This document shows, piece after piece, positions 1-10,951 of a stretch of 64,000 nucleotides of DNA (the first letter of the stretch is position 1; each line of letters begins with the position of its first letter). The DNA comes from Gracilaria domingensis. Its lineage: Eukaryota; Rhodophyta; Florideophyceae; Gracilariales; Gracilariaceae. The notes below the pieces were generated by a model that saw only the letters and a list, made by a program, of their open reading frames with translations, ran no database searches and was not told where the DNA came from. Both the position numbers and the translations under genes were made by a program. Location: contig VCMS01000140.1 in assembly GCA_022539475.1 (NCBI GenBank), forward strand, positions 62,001 through 126,000, written 5' to 3'.

Positions 1-283
1 AAATAACTGTTCATTCGTTGATGATGTCAGCTTCTGTCTGTCTTCTTCGGTTGCAACGCCGAAGAACGCCTTACTTGGAACATAACATGCAATTTGAATA
101 CTGCTTTACGAGTGCGCTCGAAATCGTTCTATCGACACTTCACAACGGTTTTTACACGAATAATCGGCTCCCGATCCTATGATCGTCATGGAGGAAGCAA
201 GTCGATGTGCAGATCCCACCCAGCTGGGATCCTTCGGGAAGAGACAGAAGCAAGGGATGATTCTGACGTCTGGTCCACTGAAA

Positions 284-1156
284 TCATATCCTTGGTTTCC
301 TTGCAACAAGCCATACAATATCATTGTCCGCCACGTTTCCATACAGGTACTTTCCCGCGCTGTAATATTTGCAAGCCTCAATGGCAAACCCGGCGAGTTC
401 AGCAAACGTGCGCACTTCTTCACATGTCATGATATATAACTTGTCCGGAAAGATTCCCAAGCTCTTCAATTTGGGCGACAGTTCGACAAACCCGGGTGCA
501 AGTTGAACAATGTCATCAGGGACATTCATGAGCAGTTCCATTGCACGCTCATAAGTAATATTACCATTGTACGTCAAATCTTTGCCGCCGCCATTATACA
601 TAAAAGATGGAGACACACTTGTTGTCACCAGGGTTCCCCCCGGCATGAGCCATTTATAAATATCATTGAACAACTTCTGAGGACCGCCTGGAGGAAGAAA
701 GTGTATCATTTCAGCCACCAGTACACCAGCAAAGCATCCTTCTGCAAACAACTCACTAGATGGTAAAGTGGCTACGATCGTGCCTTGTAACCTTCCTGAC
801 GTTTCAACCTCTGACGCTCTTTCGCGAAGTTTCAGCATGTGCAGAGGATCCGAATCTACAGCGATAACATCTCGCCCGTGTTTCAGCGCATAAATTGTAT
901 GTACGCCGTAACAGGCACCCAAATCGGCAATTGGTTGTCCAGATTCCGGAAGAGCAGTAAGCCAAGGACGTACTATAGCTTCCAGGACCCGGAGAAAATG
1001 GAAACCGTGTTTGTTGTTGGTTTTCTCCCAGCCGCGGGAACGTAGCGAAGCCTCGTCGCTCAAGTCTGGATCACTACCGCTTTGATTTGGGTTGGGAGAG
1101 GAAGAAGAAGCAATTGAAGCAATTGATTGCACTTCATTCTCGTCTTCGTTGTTCAT
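284..1156 (-). CDS. Class I SAM-dependent methyltransferase
   Basis: A 290-residue protein starting at an ATG (CAT at 1154-1156). Residues 1-45 are Ser/Asp/Glu-rich and probably disordered. The Rossmann core starts near residue 60. The glycine-rich motif I is ADLGACYG (about 77-84) and the acidic ribose-binding residue follows in VIAVDSD (about 98-103). A later LMPGGTLVTTS segment fits the post-III strand of class I methyltransferases. The substrate cannot be told: the rest does not match a named subfamily that I recognise. No targeting signal is evident, so a cytosolic role is inferred. It is a single exon and is transcribed away from the cysteine-rich gene family that begins at 2264. Confidence 0.8.
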   Translation of the reverse strand: MNNEDENEVQSIASIASSSSPNPNQSGSDPDLSDEASLRSRGWEKTNNKHGFHFLRVLEAIVRPWLTALPESGQPIADLGACYGVHTIYALKHGRDVIAVDSDPLHMLKLRERASEVETSGRLQGTIVATLPSSELFAEGCFAGVLVAEMIHFLPPGGPQKLFNDIYKWLMPGGTLVTTSVSPSFMYNGGGKDLTYNGNITYERAMELLMNVPDDIVQLAPGFVELSPKLKSLGIFPDKLYIMTCEEVRTFAELAGFAIEACKYYSAGKYLYGNVADNDIVWLVARKPRI

Positions 1157-1685
1157 TGTTTATTTGGTCTCTTGAGGAATGGAAGTCCCCAAGGATGCAT
1201 GTCACGTGTAGACAGAGAGACAAACACGGTCAGGCTGTGAAGGAAAATGTCGGTTTGCTGCCGCCTAAGCCATGTCGCCTACAGAACAAGAAAGCTGAAG
1301 CCATGGCGCCAGATACCCCTTTTGTTTGAATATTGTCCGGAAATGTACATATACGGCGTGTACTTACGTTAGCGAGGCTGATTACACTCCCACTGGGAAA
1401 GCAGCTGGCTCTTGCAAAGCACAAGCCTTGTTTCTTCCAAGCAAAGCGCTTCCTTTAAGTGAGTTACTGATATCCCACTGAGAACAAGACACGGTCGGTG
1501 AACAAGAAAAACAGAAGTCACGTCTGGGTGAAGACCTTTTCCTTTCAGGCACAGCGAACCGTTCACAACACTGTATGCCCTTGCAATACACCTGCTTCGA
1601 ATTCCACCACTGCAGTGCAAGAGGAGTTGCTAGCATAATGTCTCTCCAACCCTAGTTGTGCCTTCAATTCCAAATACATACTCGG
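1157..1685. other. Intergenic, no gene seen
   Basis: Upstream flank of the methyltransferase. Short open frames occur on both strands, but none has coding-like composition or a recognisable motif. Confidence 0.6.
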
Positions 1686-2263
1686 TTCGTATCTTTCTTC
1701 ATGATCATCATGATGTTGGGAAACAGGAAGACAATCGTTGGTGTGGGTAATCAAAGGTTTGACCAGACAAAAGCATGGAATTGAACAAAATGTGCTACCG
1801 TATCTACCGAAATCCCCGTGTACTTTTCCTCTTTCTTCGACGGAATCTCTCATGACAGAGGTCTAATATGTGGTTAAGCGCCGTTATGTGAGCTCCACAT
1901 TTCGCACCACGGCTTCGGCGCTCTCGTCAGATTCGTGTAATCAGCGCCCATGTTGAGCGTATTTCATCATCTCACTCCCCAATTCACGGCGTCGGAACGG
2001 CGCTTGAAGAGTTCATTGGATGAATTCCAATTCACTTTCTCCCCTCCTGCGTCCTCGTGGTGTCGTTTGTCAGTGGGTTCAGCTGGTTTGCATTGACAAT
2101 GCTCTGCAGGCCTCTCTTGCCTAGTGTTTCTGAGGGCTATAAAAGCCAGCCATTCGGCCGCAGTCTAAATGGGCTCTCACCTCTTTGAGCTAACGTCGTC
2201 GCCCCAAGCAGAAAGAAAACAATTCCAGAATCCGCTTCAAGCGGAGGTGGAAGGCGTGGAGGG
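1686..2263 (+). repeat. Duplicated 5' flank, copy 1
   Basis: This flank aligns by eye with 7002-7558 along most of its length. Shared stretches include TTCGTATCTTTC near the start, CCCCGTGTAC in the middle, GGAACGGCGCTTGAAG, and the TATA region. The duplication that made the two cysteine-rich genes therefore carried about 570 bp of promoter DNA. Copy 1 now drives a decayed gene. Confidence 0.75.
2138..2145 (+). promoter_or_regulatory. TATA box of decayed cysteine-rich gene
   Basis: TATAAAAG lies 126 bp before the ATG at 2264. The same octamer sits at the same place in the duplicated flank of the intact paralogue (7435-7442). Confidence 0.65.
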
Positions 2264-5200
2264 ATGTGTTCCTGGCTTCTGATGCTGCTTCTTTTTCTGG
2301 TGGTGGCATGTTGTGCCGCCGAACCATCCCATGGTTCTGACAGGGCCGATGTATATGTCGTTTACGGAGAAGACTTGAGCACTAGGCTTACTTCTACATT
2401 CTGGTCAGAGGACGAAGTTTATACGGAGCCAACCCACAGAAAGAGCAACGTAATTATGAAGGCTATCAGCATGGGAGATAAAGTTGATCCACACATTATG
2501 TACAAGGAAGACATGAACTGGGGTACTCATCTATGTACCTCCCTTTTCAGGACAATTGGAATGAATAGTAATAGAACAGGAGGGGTTTGTCATCTCGGCA
2601 CGTTATATGCAGGATATCCGCAGCACAAGTTGAAACAAAAACACAACGCGAGGGACAGTTATACTGGGAGGACCATTACCTCGTATGTGGGTCGGGTCTA
2701 AAATGTATCAAAAGCATATGTGCGCAGAGGATGGTTATTGGAAGAAGCTGCTTGAGTGTTGGACATGATTCTATGGACGGCACTTTTGTGCTGGATTTGC
2801 AGTAGAAAGGTTTGTGCTACGTCGAAACTATGGTGCACAGCAGCGGACAGGATCCGTTCCGTGTATACGCAAAGGGCTACATGAAGTGGGCGAAAACCGA
2901 GTATTCCTGTGGGGGGAAACTGCTTGGCTCGTGGCTCTCTTTGCTTGTCCTCTTGTGTTGCTTAACAACGCACGGTGCGGGACGGCAACCAAGAATGTCA
3001 AAAAGTATGTGGTAGAACCGAAGCCGTTAGACATCGCTGCTTATCAGACCCCTTCTGGTTCACAAGGAAGATGCAATACTTGTTAATGGACGACATCGGG
3101 AGCCAAAAATCCTGTGGGGGGAATTTGTTTGGCTTTGGTTATGTTTCTAACGACCGCAGCTGGAAAGTTCATTGCATCATCGGAGCTGGTCCCAAGTCTT
3201 GGAAAATACCGGTCATGTATCTGCCACCCTGGTTTGATGTGCGACGGTACTCACATAGGTCATGAAGGAGATGATTCCTGTGGGGGGAATACATGCAACT
3301 CCGAGATCCGTGTATGTGCCTTTCTCTGTTAGCCGTGGGATGGTAATTAAGGACCTTTGTGCGAAACAAACGCATTTAGAGCGCCGCTGCAATCATACTT
3401 GTTCTCTGCCTACAAATCTGGTTCAAGGATTATGAACAGACGTCGCCGGAGTCCAACAACTCCTGTGGGGGGAAGTTGTCTGGCTGCGTGGTTAGTCTGT
3501 GTGCCTGAATCAGTTTGCATGGGAACTGTAGGACAGACGCTCTGCAAGACGTCACAGCGTTTAGATCACCGTTGCGGACTTGTGTGGGGACTTTTCTATG
3601 GATAACCGAATGCGCTTAGGATGTTGCTGCGGACACTATTCATTCTCTACTTGCAATTTTGATTCAAGGATTATCAAACGACGAGGCCCGAAGTCAACAG
3701 CTCCTGTGGGGGGAAGCTGTCTGGCAGCGGGTTAGGTGTGTGTGCTTGGATCAATTTGGGTGAGAACTGGAAAACAAACGTTGTGCGTGACACCACAGCG
3801 TTTAGAACACCGTTGCGGACAAGAACCGTTCTACGTATTTACGAAAAAGTGTACTGTGCATGAATGGACGGGCCCGGGAGCGAAGAATTCCTGTGGGGGG
3901 AAATCTTACAACCCCTGACTTTGTCTACGTGCCTGGTACTGATCCTGCTAGGGTGGTATTCAAAAAGCTTCGTGTACATCTAAGCAACTGCTACGGAAAG
4001 GATCCTTTCCGGTTTACAAATCTGGTTTACGGTGGATGCAAGGACGATGCAGAGTGCGAACTATCCCTGTTGGGCCCAATTGGTCGACTCCCAGCTCTTG
4101 ATGAGTACCCGAAAATGTCTGCGTTGACGTGGCGAAAGGCAAGCAATGCGTTCCGTCAAAGATGGTTGATCATGGACGCGCAGGATTTGACGGAAAGGTT
4201 TGATTGCCCGAAATTTCACGAGGCGTCCGCTGTGAGAGCTTGTAACGGAATGCGCAAAGACCAGCTCGCCGGAAGAAAGCATGGTCTCAATGGATTGCAC
4301 TGCAATTGAGGTCCGTACGTCTGCGCTCAAGAACTGAGTTGTGAGCATGGAAACAGCCAGACCCCTTTGCATAGAAACTGTACGCAGCGGGAATCCGTGT
4401 GTGGATGGAACTGCCATCGGTATATGCGCTGGAACAAGCGAAAGTAAGCAATATGGGCTTCTCATCAGAATGTTTCGTTCTCTATGTGCATGAACTGCGG
4501 CAAGGGTGCTTTGTGAATGAAAGAGAACCTCCGAACATGACGCGGACGATATTTCTTCTTGATTTGTACGGCTGTTGTAAGTGTTTGCGGACAATGGGAG
4601 GGGCCACCAATGCCTGTGGGGGGTAGTTGTTTGGCTCTTGCCTTGTCTGTGAACACAAGTTTGTTGGTGAGCGAAGTATATACGAAGAAGAGTCTGCGTG
4701 AGGCAAAGGAAACCGAAATTGTCTCGGTCGAGATGCAGCTCCATAATGATGCTAGCAGGCAATGCCGAAACCCAGCAACTCCTGTGGGGGGAGTTGTTTG
4801 GTTTTCTGGATTTGTCTGTGAGCCAAGGAAAGCTATCTTGGACCAGAACGGAACGCATCTGACGGGTCTCGAATTTCCACAAGCCACAAGAATGGCAGTC
4901 TCCATGTTCATCTTCCATCGCAACGTCATCGCACGTTTTGAAATTTCATCGGAATGCCTCGGTCGACATACAGCTCCATAGAGAAGTTAGCAAGCAATGC
5001 CGAAGCTCAGCAACTCCTGTGGGGGGAGTTGTTTGGTTTTCTGGATTTGTTTGTGAGCTAGAGAAGCTATCTTTAGACCAGGGCGGAACGCATCTCACGG
5101 GTCTCGAATTTCCACAAGCCATAAGAATGCCAGTCTTCATCGTCATCTTCTCTCGCAACGTCATCCCAGGTTTTGACCTTTCATCGGAATGCCATCTCAT

Positions 5201-5335
5201 TTCCAAAGTTTCCTTCAAACTCTCTTCGATGAACCAAAATGTAATCAAGGCTGCCATCGATATCTTCCTTTATCTCAATACGATTTCTTTACAACAACCA
5301 CACCAACTCTCAGTGTTTGACAATAAAAGAACCTA
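2264..5335 (+). pseudogene. Decayed secreted cysteine-rich repeat protein gene
   Basis: The ATG at 2264 opens a clear signal peptide (MCSWLLMLLLFLVVACCAA), but the frame runs only to 2701 and lacks the cysteine pattern. Beyond it, pieces of the repeat family lie in several frames. GTLYAGYPQHKL near 2600 matches the C-x-GTSCVGHPHHKI segment of the intact copy, and IGRSCLSVGHD near 2740 matches its LGESCLNRG segment, so the two genes are collinear. A CCTGTGGGGGG core, coding for part of the IPVGGxC turn in the intact gene, recurs nine times (2906, 3111, 3277, 3462, 3703, 3890, 4613, 4781, 5016), mostly 165-240 bp apart. That is near the 170-180 bp repeat unit. Many stops and frameshifts separate the pieces, so it is very unlikely to make the full protein. 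Confidence 0.8.
4727..5200 (+). repeat. Tandem duplication of about 240 bp
   Basis: 4727-4968 and 4969-5200 are two head-to-tail copies, highly similar by eye (shared ACGGGTCTCGAATTTCCACA and flanking sequence). Each contains one CAACTCC-TGTGGGG-GGAGTTG block with 7-base inverted arms. The duplication is younger than the rest of the pseudogene repeats, which have diverged far more. Confidence 0.75.
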
Positions 5336-5384
5336 CTCTCTCTCTCTCTCTCTCTTTTATGGGCACATTAGCTTAACGAGAACT
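5336..5384 (+). repeat. CT microsatellite and conserved 3' flank
   Basis: A (CT)n run (5336-5356) is followed by GGCACATTAGCTTAAC and GAGAAC. Read on the opposite strand, 19321-19381 has the same order beside the intact minus-strand paralogue: (CT)n, then GGCACACTAGCTTAAC and TAGAAC. This marks an ancestral 3' end of the gene family. Confidence 0.7.
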
Positions 5385-7001
5385 AAATGCAGAGCGATCT
5401 TGAAAGAATCGCTCCCTCACCAGAAAGGCCAACACTTTGTCGGGCCACTTGGACCTACTGAACTATATCAATGTCCAAGACCCTAGGATTGCATCACTTT
5501 ATAAGTTATCTGAAGGTTTACTGCGGATATCCTACTCTAGTCTTAATGTACGTCGAAAGTAGCTCGTTCGAAGTCTACAAAAGTATCGTCAACGTTGAGG
5601 CAACTTTGATAATTGAGAAGAGCCTTTGTGAGGCGACGGAAGACAACAATTTCGCCGACCACATTGCTCTTTGGCTATGTACAAGGGCAAAGCGGCCTTT
5701 GGCGACTAGTGGCTATCGGTATGTATCAGAAGTTGTAGAGGCTTCACGCCTTTAACATGACTAAGTTGCTTTCAGCTGTCTCTCTTCCGTCCAGGTTTTG
5801 CCATCAGTGCCAAACACATGTGTCCACTCGTTGCACAGAGGGCGTAGGAGCTGGAGCTTCATAGGAGCTGTATATCGCGTACTGCAGCTCCGCTCTCTAA
5901 ATCCGTTCATAAAGGCCCAAGCGATATCTCTATCCCAAGTCAGGCAAACAACCTCAATATCTTTCTGGTCTGCAGTTCTAGCGAATGTGGGCGCGGAAAA
6001 CTGGCCTCCGCTTGGAACTCAGTATGGGCAGATCAGAATGTTGTTTATAACTGCATTCTTGCAATCCGTCTGAGCAACCGTCCCTGCGACCTTGGGATGC
6101 GACAGACTACGGTAGTCATAATGACCATGGATAGTATTGCCAAGTTGGTCCAACTGGTACGAATCATACTGTACCATTCTGATTCTTCTTTTTGTCGCAG
6201 GAAGAGATTTAAAAATGATGCGCCCCGACCTTTGAAAAACAAAGGAACAAAGCCGTTCATTGAATGAACTTCGTTCGGTCTCACACATCGACCATATACA
6301 TGACAACGACTCTTCGCCATTATGCGCACAACATTATCTTTCGAGATTTGGCTCGGATGATCTCCGCTTCCGCAGGTTTTTCTCCCTGGTAGAGTACACA
6401 TGTGGGCGGAGAGGTTCAGAGCAATACGCGGAGAACAAAGAACGGCTATGAAGAACATTCCGCATCCGGTCGCAGTCGAGAATTTGGAGAACATCGCAAT
6501 GGTGTGGCGCAACAACGTTATGGCGCATGTCCGATAACGCTGCTCTATTGATTGCTGGCCTCCGTTGGAGATCCATCTGCCGACTCATTTTGCCCCGATC
6601 GCCGAAGCGTTCGGACACAGGCACACCGCGGGGGAGGCGAGTAGCACGTGCACATTAGGAATTAGAGGTTGTCGTCCGCCTTAAAGAAGAAGAACGCTCC
6701 TCTATGGCACCAGTCTTGCTTGACCCAAAACAACAGCATGGTATTGGATAAGTCCCATCGCATTAATCTTCTTTGCTGTCTCATTATTCCACAACATCTG
6801 GGGTTCAGGACTGTGCGTAACGACAGTGGACTTGGAAGCAGCAATCCCAGAGGCGTTTTAACGGCCAAACAAGTTTTCCAATTGTGCGATGAATGTTGTG
6901 AGACGGTTTCTCATGTTTCTCAATGGACAGGTAAAACTTGGTTTCGTCATTCTCGCATCTTAGTGCATCGGTGATCCATTGATTATTGAGCGCCATTATG
7001 T
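5385..7001. other. Intergenic, no convincing gene
   Basis: About 1.6 kb. Open frames up to 156 codons (6045-6515, -) exist but show no motif, and their composition is like the surroundings. I see no repeat or RNA gene. Confidence 0.5.
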
Positions 7002-7558
7002 TCGTATCTTTCATGTTCGGAAAAATGCAGGCAATCGTCGGTGTAGATAATCGAACGTGGTGTGTGAGGAAAGCATTGAACTGAGCAAATTGCACTCTCT
7101 ATGTCCCCGTGTACCTCCCTTCTTTCTTGAACAGAATCTCCCATGAAAACGAATCGGTCCGAAGATCGGGTGATGTTTTACAATGCGCCGTTATATGAAC
7201 TGTGCAATTCACGCCACAGCTTCGATGCTTTTGTCAGGTTCATGTGCTCGGGAGCCATGTGGCGCGTATCTCGTCGTCTCACTTCCCCAATTCATGGTGT
7301 TGGAACGGCGCTTGAAGGGTACATTGGCTGCATTTGCACCCACTTGCTCCTCTCCTGCGTTCCTCGTGAGCTCGTCTGTCAGGGAGTTTGCATTAAGAAC
7401 AGCTGTGGGCCTCTCCTGCCTAGTTTCTACAGGCTATAAAAGCGGGTCTTTCGACCGCATCTCAACTGCTCTCCACCTTCTCTCGTCAATCGTCTTCTCG
7501 TTCTAATTGAAGTCTGCAACTAGCTCCTATTTCAACCAGAAGTGTCAAGATTGACAAG
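7002..7558 (+). repeat. Duplicated 5' flank, copy 2 (promoter of the large cysteine-rich gene)
   Basis: Counterpart of 1686-2263. It ends at the start codon of the 1130-residue cysteine-rich protein and includes its TATA box. Confidence 0.75.
7435..7442 (+). promoter_or_regulatory. TATA box of large cysteine-rich gene
   Basis: TATAAAAG lies 124 bp before the ATG at 7559. Its position is conserved with the box at 2138-2145 in the paralogous flank. Confidence 0.7.
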
Positions 7559-10500
7559 ATGATTGCTCGTCTGTTCACTTTGTTCATGCTGTTGGTAGCA
7601 TGTTTTGCCGCCCAACTTCCCAATAAGTCCGAAACGACCTCTGTTGTTCATGACGTTGATGATTTCAATACGGGATTCACTTGCCCATTCTGCCCAAAGA
7701 ACTCTGTTTGCGCCGGCCCGCCGTACAAGAAGCGATGCGTAATTCCGAAGTCTGTCGGTAAGCAGTGTGGAACTGATCCGTATTGGGTCTGCCAGGAAGG
7801 ATTGACCTGCAAGCATAATGTATGCACGCGTCTCGTGAGTGCTGGAATGAGCTGCACTAAACCGGGAGCAGTTTGCGAGCCTGGTACATCTTGCGTTGGA
7901 CATCCGCATCACAAAATATGCATGAAACCCATTGGCGTAGGAAAATTCTGTGGAAGCAACCCGTTCCTAGTATGCGCTACCGGCCTAGAATGTAAGAAAC
8001 GTATGTGTGTGAAGAAAGCTGCTCTTGGAGAAAGCTGCTTGAATCGTGGATATGTCTGCAAAGATGGAGCAGTTTGTGCTGGAACTCCACACAGCAAGCT
8101 TTGTGTGAAGCCAAAACCGTTGGGAGGCCCCTGTGGACAAGATCCGTTCTGGGTATGCAAAGAAGATCTAAAGTGCGTCGGTGGTAGGTGCCAGAAGCGA
8201 AAGATTCCTGTGGGCGGAAGTTGTACGGCTTCTGGTTCTGAGTGTGTGTCCGGTTCTGTCTGTGCAGGGACGAAAACTAGGAAGCTTTGTGTACTGCCGA
8301 CGCCGCTCAATGGCCAGTGCGAGCACCATCCGTTCTCGGCTTGCAAACCTGGATTGAAGTGCGTTCATAGACGTTGCAAGAAGCTGATTCCTGTGGGGGG
8401 CATTTGTTCGGCTTCTGGGTCAGTCTGTGTGTCTGGATTTGTTTGCGCAGGAACTCGCAGCCGAAAGCTTTGCGTGAAGCCCATACCTGTTGGACACCGC
8501 TGCGGACAGAATCCGTTCTCGGTTTGCAGATCCGGATATACTTGTTTGAATGGACGTTGCCAGAAGCCCGTTCCTGTCGGCGGTGACTGTGGAGCGCCTG
8601 GCTCAGCTTGCGTGCATGGAAGCATCTGCGCCGGTACTGTGCATAGGAAGCGGTGCGTGTTGCCAAAGCCGGTTGGTCATCCATGCGGACATGACCCGTT
8701 CTGGGTGTGCGGGAAGGGTCACACCTGTCAACACAAAGTGTGCAAGGTATTAACTGGACACGATTGCTCAAAGCGTGCGCTTTGCGTGCTTGGAAATGTT
8801 TGTGTGGGGCCCAAGTCGCGAAAGAGATGCGTGGTGCCAAAGCAGTCGGGAAAGCCATGCGGACAAGATCCGTATTGGGTGTGCGCTCGAGGACTTGGTT
8901 GTCAAAAAGGAATCTGCCGAACTGCAGTCAATGGGGACTGTAGCAAGGAAGGATCTGTGTGCGTTCACGGAGCTGTTTGCGTCGGAACGAGCCTAAGGAA
9001 GAAATGTGTGCTACCGAGGAGTGCTGGACGATCATGCGGACACAGTCGTTTCTCGGTTTGTCAAAGGGGACTCACATGTCAGAAAAGAGTATGCAGAGGG
9101 CCTGCTGGAAGCTCGTGCAGGACGAACGCAATGTGCATTCATGGGACAGTGTGCGCTGGGCGTCCTGGAAGGAAACGATGCGTGGTGCCAAAGCAATCTG
9201 GAAAGCGATGTGGGCACGATCCGTACTGGGTGTGCGCTCAAGGACTGAGTTGTCGCAAGGGAATCTGTCATACTCCTTTGAATGGAGACTGCACTCGACA
9301 AGGATCTGTATGTGCTTATGGAACTGTTTGCGCCGGCGCGAGCGGGAAGAAGAAGTGTGTTCGACCGATGACTTTTGGGCGGCCATGCGCTCGCAATCCG
9401 TACTGGGTGTGTCAAACAGGACTGAAGTGCAGCAACTACATGTGCAAGACTGCACGCGGAGGAAGGTGCGCATCAACTGCAGCATGTGAACGTGGTACCG
9501 TTTGCGCTGGTGGTGCTGGACGCAAGCGATGCGCGGTGCCGAGACAATCTGGAGGGCTCTGCGGAACACAAGCGTACTGGGTGTGCGCTCAAGGATTGAG
9601 TTGCCAAGGTGGAGTGTGCCGAATTGCTTTGAATAGGGACTGCACCAAGGAGGGATCTGTGTGTGTTGGTGGAGCTGTTTGCGCCGGGACGAGCCGAACG
9701 AAGAGATGTGTTCGACCGATGAGTGCTGGACGACGATGCACAGGCAGTGCTTTCCTGGTTTGTGATCGCGGGCTCAAATGCCAGAATGGGTTGTGCAAGG
9801 CGCCTGCCGGAAGCATGTGCGCATCGGACAAGATGTGTGTTGACGGAACAGTGTGTGCAGGACGTGATAGCGAGAAGCGATGCGTGGTTCCGAAGCAAGC
9901 TGGAAGGCGATGTGGGCAGGATGCGTACCAGGTGTGCGCTACAGGACTCCGCTGCGATCGAGGAATGTGTCACACTCCTAACAACGGAGACTGCGCGCCA
10001 GCGGGATCTGTGTGTGTTTCTGGAACTGTTTGCGCCGGGACGAGCACGACGAAGAGGTGCGTCCGACCGAGGGCTGCCGGGCAAGCGTGCGGGCGCCGCC
10101 CGCACTGGGTTTGCGAAACGGGACTGCAATGCAAGAAGTACGTGTGCAAAATTGCGCGCGGAGGATTGTGTAGCAGGACAGCCTTTTGTGAAGATGGAAC
10201 TGTTTGCGCTGGAAGTGATGCAAAGGAGCGATGCGTGGTGCCGAGGCAATCCGGAGGACGGTGCGGAACGTACCCGGACTGGGTGTGTGCGCCAGGACTG
10301 AGCTGTGAGCGCGGAACGTGCCGCACGCCGCTGCATGGAGAGTGCACCAAAGGGGGATCTGCGTGCGTTGATGGAGCTGTTTGCGCGGGCACGAGCAAGA
10401 AGAAGACATGCGTGCGACCGGTGAGTGCTGGACGCGCGTGTGCGCGCAATTCGTTGCGGGTGTGCGCTCGCGGACTGACGTGCCAGAAGGGGCTGTGCCG

Positions 10501-10951
10501 CGGACGGGCAGGAAGCTGGTGCAGGTCGAGCGCCATGTGCATCGGCGGGACAGTGTGCGCCGGCCGCTACCGAAGCAAGCGATGCGTGGTGCCCAGGCGC
10601 TCTGGGATGCGGTGCGGGCGCGATCCGTACGGGGTGTGCGCGCGCGGGCTGCGCTGCGACGGCACAACGTGCCGCACGGGCGTGCACGGCGACTGCTCGG
10701 CGCGCGGCTCCGCGTGCGTGGCCGGCAGCGTGTGCGCCGGCGCGGGCGCGAGCCGCAAGTGCGTGCGTCTGCTGCGGCTGTGGGCGGCGTGCGGCGGGCG
10801 CGGCGCGACGTGCGCGCCAGGGCTGGTGTGCGCGCGCGTGCTCGGGCGGCGCCGCTGCGCGCGCGCGCTGGCGCGCGGCGCGCGCTGCGGCTACTCGCCG
10901 CTGCACGCGTGCGGCGCGGCGCTGCGCTGCGTGCGGCACGTGTGCGGCTGA
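7559..10951 (+). CDS. Secreted protein with 18 cysteine-rich repeats
   Basis: An 1130-residue single-exon protein. The ATG follows a conserved promoter and starts a signal peptide (MIARLFTLFMLLVACFAAQL), so it is probably secreted or on the cell surface. The rest is 18 units of about 57 residues on the plan C-x-GSVC-x-G-x-VCAG, K/R-C-V-x-P, GxxCGxDPYWVC, GLxCxxGxC. The even spacing of cysteines suggests disulphide-knotted modules. The GxxCG...C..GL.C...C half resembles Dickkopf-type cysteine-rich domains, but I would not claim homology. From about unit 7 units alternate between two types (CVVPKQSG and CVRPMSAG), giving a two-unit period of about 110 residues. GC rises strongly from 5' to 3', and lysines give way to arginine and alanine in the last units. 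The last units are irregular. Function is unknown; a structural extracellular or defence role is possible. Confidence 0.85.
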   Translation: MIARLFTLFMLLVACFAAQLPNKSETTSVVHDVDDFNTGFTCPFCPKNSVCAGPPYKKRCVIPKSVGKQCGTDPYWVCQEGLTCKHNVCTRLVSAGMSCTKPGAVCEPGTSCVGHPHHKICMKPIGVGKFCGSNPFLVCATGLECKKRMCVKKAALGESCLNRGYVCKDGAVCAGTPHSKLCVKPKPLGGPCGQDPFWVCKEDLKCVGGRCQKRKIPVGGSCTASGSECVSGSVCAGTKTRKLCVLPTPLNGQCEHHPFSACKPGLKCVHRRCKKLIPVGGICSASGSVCVSGFVCAGTRSRKLCVKPIPVGHRCGQNPFSVCRSGYTCLNGRCQKPVPVGGDCGAPGSACVHGSICAGTVHRKRCVLPKPVGHPCGHDPFWVCGKGHTCQHKVCKVLTGHDCSKRALCVLGNVCVGPKSRKRCVVPKQSGKPCGQDPYWVCARGLGCQKGICRTAVNGDCSKEGSVCVHGAVCVGTSLRKKCVLPRSAGRSCGHSRFSVCQRGLTCQKRVCRGPAGSSCRTNAMCIHGTVCAGRPGRKRCVVPKQSGKRCGHDPYWVCAQGLSCRKGICHTPLNGDCTRQGSVCAYGTVCAGASGKKKCVRPMTFGRPCARNPYWVCQTGLKCSNYMCKTARGGRCASTAACERGTVCAGGAGRKRCAVPRQSGGLCGTQAYWVCAQGLSCQGGVCRIALNRDCTKEGSVCVGGAVCAGTSRTKRCVRPMSAGRRCTGSAFLVCDRGLKCQNGLCKAPAGSMCASDKMCVDGTVCAGRDSEKRCVVPKQAGRRCGQDAYQVCATGLRCDRGMCHTPNNGDCAPAGSVCVSGTVCAGTSTTKRCVRPRAAGQACGRRPHWVCETGLQCKKYVCKIARGGLCSRTAFCEDGTVCAGSDAKERCVVPRQSGGRCGTYPDWVCAPGLSCERGTCRTPLHGECTKGGSACVDGAVCAGTSKKKTCVRPVSAGRACARNSLRVCARGLTCQKGLCRGRAGSWCRSSAMCIGGTVCAGRYRSKRCVVPRRSGMRCGRDPYGVCARGLRCDGTTCRTGVHGDCSARGSACVAGSVCAGAGASRKCVRLLRLWAACGGRGATCAPGLVCARVLGRRRCARALARGARCGYSPLHACGAALRCVRHVCG

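Noticed and set aside
2906-5026. Regularly spaced CCTGTGGGGGG as a CRISPR-like array
   Set aside because: The repeat is too short, spacers are 165-720 bp, and it matches a codon block of the intact paralogue.
6045-6515. Minus-strand ORF of 156 codons
   Set aside because: No motif, no paralogue in the window, and composition like non-coding DNA.
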